Of a stretch of DNA of 8,340 nt, positions 5,428-8,340 are shown piece after piece. A model generated the notes under the pieces. The model searched no databases, was not told the DNA's origin, and saw nothing but the letters and a program-made list of their open reading frames with translations. Each line of letters starts with the position of its first letter. The first letter of the stretch is position 1. The stretch lies in NCBI GenBank assembly GCA_946480545.1, contig CAMLKY010000060.1, forward strand, positions 1-8,340, in the 5' to 3' direction. Position numbers and translations under genes: made by a program. This stretch comes from an uncultured Acidobacteriota bacterium (GTDB taxonomy: Bacteria > Acidobacteriota > Blastocatellia > Pyrinomonadales > Pyrinomonadaceae).

Positions 5428-7326
5428 TTATTTTTCGACAACGCCAAGGACGAAGTTGCTTACCGCAACGAGGCCCTCGTTGATCGCCGTCGAGTTGTAC
5501 TGAATCGTGGAAGCACCGCCGCCTGACAAATCGTACTGAGGTGCGAGGAATGCGGTTCCGACGGGTTCGGTAGCAGGATAAACACTGCTGTTGACGTATG
5601 GCGCAATAACCATATTCCCCTCGATGTTTCCGTTACCGGCGCCCCGGCGGTCGACGCCGCCCTGGCCGGTAACGATAATGATTCCCCGGAAGCTGAACTG
5701 GCCATGAAGCGTCAGCTTGCCGGTTACAACCATGATGCCGCCGCCGTCGCCGGTCAGGGTGCAATCGCCGTCACAGAACGTGATGCCGGTGCCGTCCGGG
5801 TTCCCAAAGGTGGTCGGCTGTACGCCGTTAGCAAAGTAACGACCCGACCCGCTGGCAACGTTGTAGAGCGACTTCACCGCAATATCAAGCTGTGCCGGCG
5901 ACGAAAGCCACTGAGGTGTGACCGCAGTGATATCCGAAGGAACACCCACCACGCGGTTCCATCGACTAACGTCATCGATATTGTCGTGGACCGAATCGAG
6001 ATTCGTCGATCCCCATGTACCGATCGGCGGAATGATATCCGTTGATTCGGCGTCCTGACCCGAATAAAGCATGGCGTTCGAGTTACCCAGTGCGAACAGG
6101 AAATTCGATGCGGGCTGAGCAGGGTTACAGAGTGGACACGCGGCCGTACTCGGCGGGCCGATCAGCGTTAGCGTTGCTGGGGCGGTCAAACCGTTAAAGA
6201 AGTTCTTCTGGATTATCGCTTCGAGCTGCTTCGTCGCACCGCGCGGACCAAAGCCTGTCGATTTGATCAGCAGACGGATCGGCTCCGGGGACGATAGCGA
6301 TCCCATGATGACGCTGTTCGCCGGGACTCCGTTCGAGCTCGCTGAAAGTGCCGCCGAGAAACCACTCGGGTGTCCCTCGACCCGCGGGTCCGGAAGGTAC
6401 GATGTGGAAACCGCATTCCCACCGACGGTCGACAGAACGATCTGACTTCCCTGGAGGGTGAATGTGCGTGAATCGAATCGCACGCCGGGTGTCGGGTAGT
6501 CGACGCCCAGGCCACGACACGAGGGAGGCGCGCTGAGCGCGACCTCGTCGCAATTCGGCTCGAGCCATCCACGGACGACGCGCACGCCCCAATAGGGCTG
6601 CGACATCGTCATGTCTATCGCGAACCGGTTGTAACTCTCGATCGCGGCTCCATTGCCAAACTTGGTTACACGGATCGTTCCGAAGTCCGTATCAACGCTT
6701 CCGCCTTCGGTGTCAACCTGTCCGGCGGGGCGGGGAACAAACTCGACAACGAATCCGTTCGCTCCGTCACCGTACGTCTTGCGGGCCGTCGAGGTCACGT
6801 CGTTGTCACTCAAACGACCGGCCGTACGAAACGTAACGAGCGATCCGGTATGGTCGGGATCCGAGATCTCGAGCGAATAAGCGTATCCTGTCGGCGAGAC
6901 ATAGTCGCCGTCACCCATGGCAATTCGGTCGGGGTAATCCTCGTCATACGCCATCCATCGCGACATCCGGGGCGTAGCGTCATAACCGGCAGTCGTAAGA
7001 TTCGACTGTGCCGGATCGAGCGCACGCAGGTAATTTATCCGATTCACCTTCGCGGTTGCGGGCTGCGTGGTGTCCAATCGCAGATCATCCGGCAGTGTGA
7101 TGTTATCGCGGAGAGCGAAGACCGCTGCCTGAATGCCGCTTTCAGCAGCGTTAAATGCTTGCTGCTCGGCGGTGGCATCGGTCACGTTCATCGTATTTGC
7201 CGTGGTCTCCAGGATCAGACCAGCGCTGGCGATCAGGAGCAGGAATGAAATAAGCAGGGCCATTACCAGCGCCGCACCTTTCTCACCTTCTCTGTTTCTC
7301 GTTACCTTCACTTCGTTGTCGCACAT
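5428..7326 (-). CDS. PilX-like type IV pilus minor pilin, unusually long
   Basis: The N-terminus (GEKGAALVMALLISFLLLIASAGLILETTANT, then AEQQAFNAAESGIQAAVFAL) matches the PilX N-terminal family of type IV pilus assembly proteins. It has a short basic leader, likely prepilin-peptidase cleavage at Gly17-Ala18, one membrane helix (about 18-40) and the typical AAESGIQ helix. As in other non-canonical pilins, Glu at mature position 5 is absent (Met22). At 632 residues it far exceeds typical PilX (about 170-200). The large exported part carries Cys259/270, Cys397/400 and Cys518/521 pairs, which could form disulfides. Its Gly/Asn-rich C-terminal region (about 525-615: GGGIMVVTGKLTLHG, FRGIIIVTGQGG, GNGNIEGNMVIAPY) looks like stacked beta rungs. 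ATG 7326 is chosen because AGGAG (7339-7335) lies 8 nt upstream; the TTG at 7356 overlaps the preceding stop codon. It is last in the operon, just before the terminator. Confidence 0.82.
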   Translation of the reverse strand: MCDNEVKVTRNREGEKGAALVMALLISFLLLIASAGLILETTANTMNVTDATAEQQAFNAAESGIQAAVFALRDNITLPDDLRLDTTQPATAKVNRINYLRALDPAQSNLTTAGYDATPRMSRWMAYDEDYPDRIAMGDGDYVSPTGYAYSLEISDPDHTGSLVTFRTAGRLSDNDVTSTARKTYGDGANGFVVEFVPRPAGQVDTEGGSVDTDFGTIRVTKFGNGAAIESYNRFAIDMTMSQPYWGVRVVRGWLEPNCDEVALSAPPSCRGLGVDYPTPGVRFDSRTFTLQGSQIVLSTVGGNAVSTSYLPDPRVEGHPSGFSAALSASSNGVPANSVIMGSLSSPEPIRLLIKSTGFGPRGATKQLEAIIQKNFFNGLTAPATLTLIGPPSTAACPLCNPAQPASNFLFALGNSNAMLYSGQDAESTDIIPPIGTWGSTNLDSVHDNIDDVSRWNRVVGVPSDITAVTPQWLSSPAQLDIAVKSLYNVASGSGRYFANGVQPTTFGNPDGTGITFCDGDCTLTGDGGGIMVVTGKLTLHGQFSFRGIIIVTGQGGVDRRGAGNGNIEGNMVIAPYVNSSVYPATEPVGTAFLAPQYDLSGGGASTIQYNSTAINEGLVAVSNFVLGVVEK

Positions 7327-7334
7327 AACCGTTA

Positions 7335-7339
7335 CTCCT
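7335..7339 (-). promoter_or_regulatory. Ribosome binding site deciding the PilX-like start
   Basis: AGGAG on the - strand (CTCCT on the + strand), 8 nt before ATG 7326. It supports that ATG over the in-frame TTG at 7356, which would start within the stop codon region of the upstream PilW-like gene. Confidence 0.8.
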
Positions 7340-7352
7340 AAAGGAAGACACA

Positions 7353-8030
7353 TCAATACTGCTGCAGCATGTAGCTGTTGTTTCTCAGCGTGACCTCGGA
7401 TGCGAATGTCACTCGTTGGCCGTCGGGTTGCCCTACGACAGGATCAAGCTCGACGTCGACGACGATCCGCACTCGTCCGGTATTACTCGTCGGTGCTGTA
7501 AGCGGGCCGGTCGCGGCAGAGCTACCCCCGACGTAGTCGTAGTACTCGAACGTTACATTACTGATCCTGTTGACGACGACCGATGTCTGGGGCTCGCCCG
7601 GCCCGAGGCCGTTCGGATCGAACCTAACGATGGAAGAGGTTCCCGCGTCGAAGAAATAAGTGACGTCTTCGCCCGGCTCGTTGATCGTCAGTGTTGTCGG
7701 CCCGGGCGCCTCTGCTGTTCCACCGGCGTTCTCAAGATTTGCTCGGACACGTATCTTGTGATCGTTTGAGTCCGCAAGCACGATGCCGTTGTTCGCGATA
7801 TCGTTCGACTCGTTGTAAAGACCGAAGCCGGAGTTTGAGATCTCCCGCGAGATCACGCTGATCGCAGCCTGGGCGGTCGCCAGCGCGTCGGCTGTGCGAC
7901 TCTCACGTGCCCTTACACTGAACGCCCACGAAAGTAGCGAAGAGACGATGCCGAGTGCGAGCAGCATGACGACCATCGCGATCATCAATTCGATGATCGA
8001 GTAACCTGCATTGTTCTTGTGAGCTTTCAT
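7353..8030 (-). CDS. PilW-like type IV prepilin (minor pilin)
   Basis: The 225-residue product has a canonical class III (prepilin) signal. A short basic leader MKAHKNNAG is followed by YSIIELMIAMVVMLLALGIVSSLLSWAF, with predicted cleavage after Gly9 and Glu14 at mature position 5. The hydrophobic helix would serve as both membrane anchor and pilus-assembly helix. The next stretch (SRTADALATAQAAISVISREISNSGFGL) matches the helix found in PilW/PilJ-type minor pilins. The remainder is beta-rich and exported (VRIVVDVELDP, QRVTFASEVTLRNN). PilW-type proteins help form the priming complex at the pilus tip. The start is ATG 8030, with AAAGGA 14 nt upstream, a rather long spacing. The stop at 7353-7355 is 26 nt before the PilX-like ATG. 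A GspJ-like pseudopilin is an alternative, but the PilX-like neighbour favours a pilus operon. Confidence 0.85.
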   Translation of the reverse strand: MKAHKNNAGYSIIELMIAMVVMLLALGIVSSLLSWAFSVRARESRTADALATAQAAISVISREISNSGFGLYNESNDIANNGIVLADSNDHKIRVRANLENAGGTAEAPGPTTLTINEPGEDVTYFFDAGTSSIVRFDPNGLGPGEPQTSVVVNRISNVTFEYYDYVGGSSAATGPLTAPTSNTGRVRIVVDVELDPVVGQPDGQRVTFASEVTLRNNSYMLQQY

Positions 8031-8050
8031 ATCGTTTGAGATCGTCCTTT

Positions 8051-8340
8051 CTAATTGCCTCTAACTCGTCGCAGAACAACCGTCGCCGGAACCGCGACCT
8101 GCCAACCGGGACTCGGAGCTGCAAGCGTTGCCGTAATGGTGATCTCCTTGATGGTGCAATCGATGGTGGTGCCCTGAGGGGAGGTACAGACATCTGTTTC
8201 GTCCTGTACGCCGCCTGTAAACGGATCGTTGTCGACCGACACATCCACGAAGAAGATGTAGCCATTGGTGGCCGTTACAGTACGACGTGCTTTTACCCCG
8301 CCCGTGATATCTCGCCGGCCGTCATCCGGGTCACCGGGAG
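8051..8340 (-). CDS. Probable minor pilin, C-terminal part (5' end outside window)
   Basis: This frame is open from the right edge to the TAG at 8051-8053 and covers about 96 residues. GTG 8248 is an internal codon, because the reading continues upstream as GGVKARRTVTATNGYIFFVD. The fragment is beta-rich and extracellular in character, with strands at GYIFFVDVSVDND, KEITITATLAAP and QVAVPATVVLRRVRGN. A cysteine pair in CTSPQGTTIDC could close a small disulfide loop. The prepilin N-terminus that would settle the family lies off the window. Its place 20 bp before the PilW-like gene, in an order like pilV-pilW-pilX, makes a PilV-like or other minor pilin the best guess. Confidence 0.6.
   Translation of the reverse strand, partial: PGDPDDGRRDITGGVKARRTVTATNGYIFFVDVSVDNDPFTGGVQDETDVCTSPQGTTIDCTIKEITITATLAAPSPGWQVAVPATVVLRRVRGN

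Noticed and set aside
7327..7356. TTG 7356 as the start of the PilX-like protein
   Set aside because: It would begin within the end of the upstream gene. ATG 7326 has an AGGAG motif 8 nt upstream and gives a more typical short pilin leader.
5704..7393. Several + strand open frames of 60-132 codons opposite the pilin genes
   Set aside because: They lack start signals and conserved motifs and overlap each other and the clearly coding - strand genes.
8051..8248. A complete 65-residue gene starting at GTG 8248
   Set aside because: The frame stays open and protein-like to the window edge, so this GTG is an internal valine of a longer gene.

Overview
The window looks like ordinary chromosomal DNA from a Gram-negative-type (diderm) bacterium. 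It is moderately GC-rich and tightly packed. It carries the distal end of a complex I (NADH:quinone oxidoreductase) operon on the + strand and the distal end of a type IV pilus minor-pilin operon on the - strand. The overall look of the proteins reminds me of Acidobacteriota (Blastocatellia-like), but this is an impression, not something the sequence proves.

Layout. Positions 1-636 are the 3' end of nuoL, cut by the window edge. Next come a 63-bp gap filled almost entirely by a heptamer-built inverted repeat, complete nuoM (700-2319) and complete nuoN (2343-3866). These are the three antiporter-like, proton-pumping membrane subunits of complex I, in the usual L-M-N order. Directly after the nuoN stop codon, in the same frame, is an open stretch that becomes an unrecognised small protein (4005-4361). 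Its coding-like sequence extends upstream of the first usable GTG, back to the nuoN stop, with no ATG, GTG or TTG. A sigma70-like promoter and a hairpin leader or terminator precede a stand-alone class I glutamine amidotransferase-like protein (4430-5344).

A perfect 15-bp hairpin flanked by A and T runs (5373-5408) separates the two converging transcription units and should terminate both. On the - strand, reading from the right edge, are the 3' end of a probable minor pilin (8340-8051), a PilW-like prepilin (8030-7353) and an unusually long PilX-like protein (7326-5428). They are spaced 20-26 bp apart and are probably co-transcribed. Their products would prime or cap a type IV pilus or related pseudopilus.

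I found no mobile element, CRISPR array, tRNA or rRNA. No clearly new multi-gene system is visible. The points most worth a second look are the heptad hairpin before nuoM, the start-codon problem of the gene after nuoN, the atypical nucleophile elbow of the amidotransferase, and the oversized PilX-like protein.
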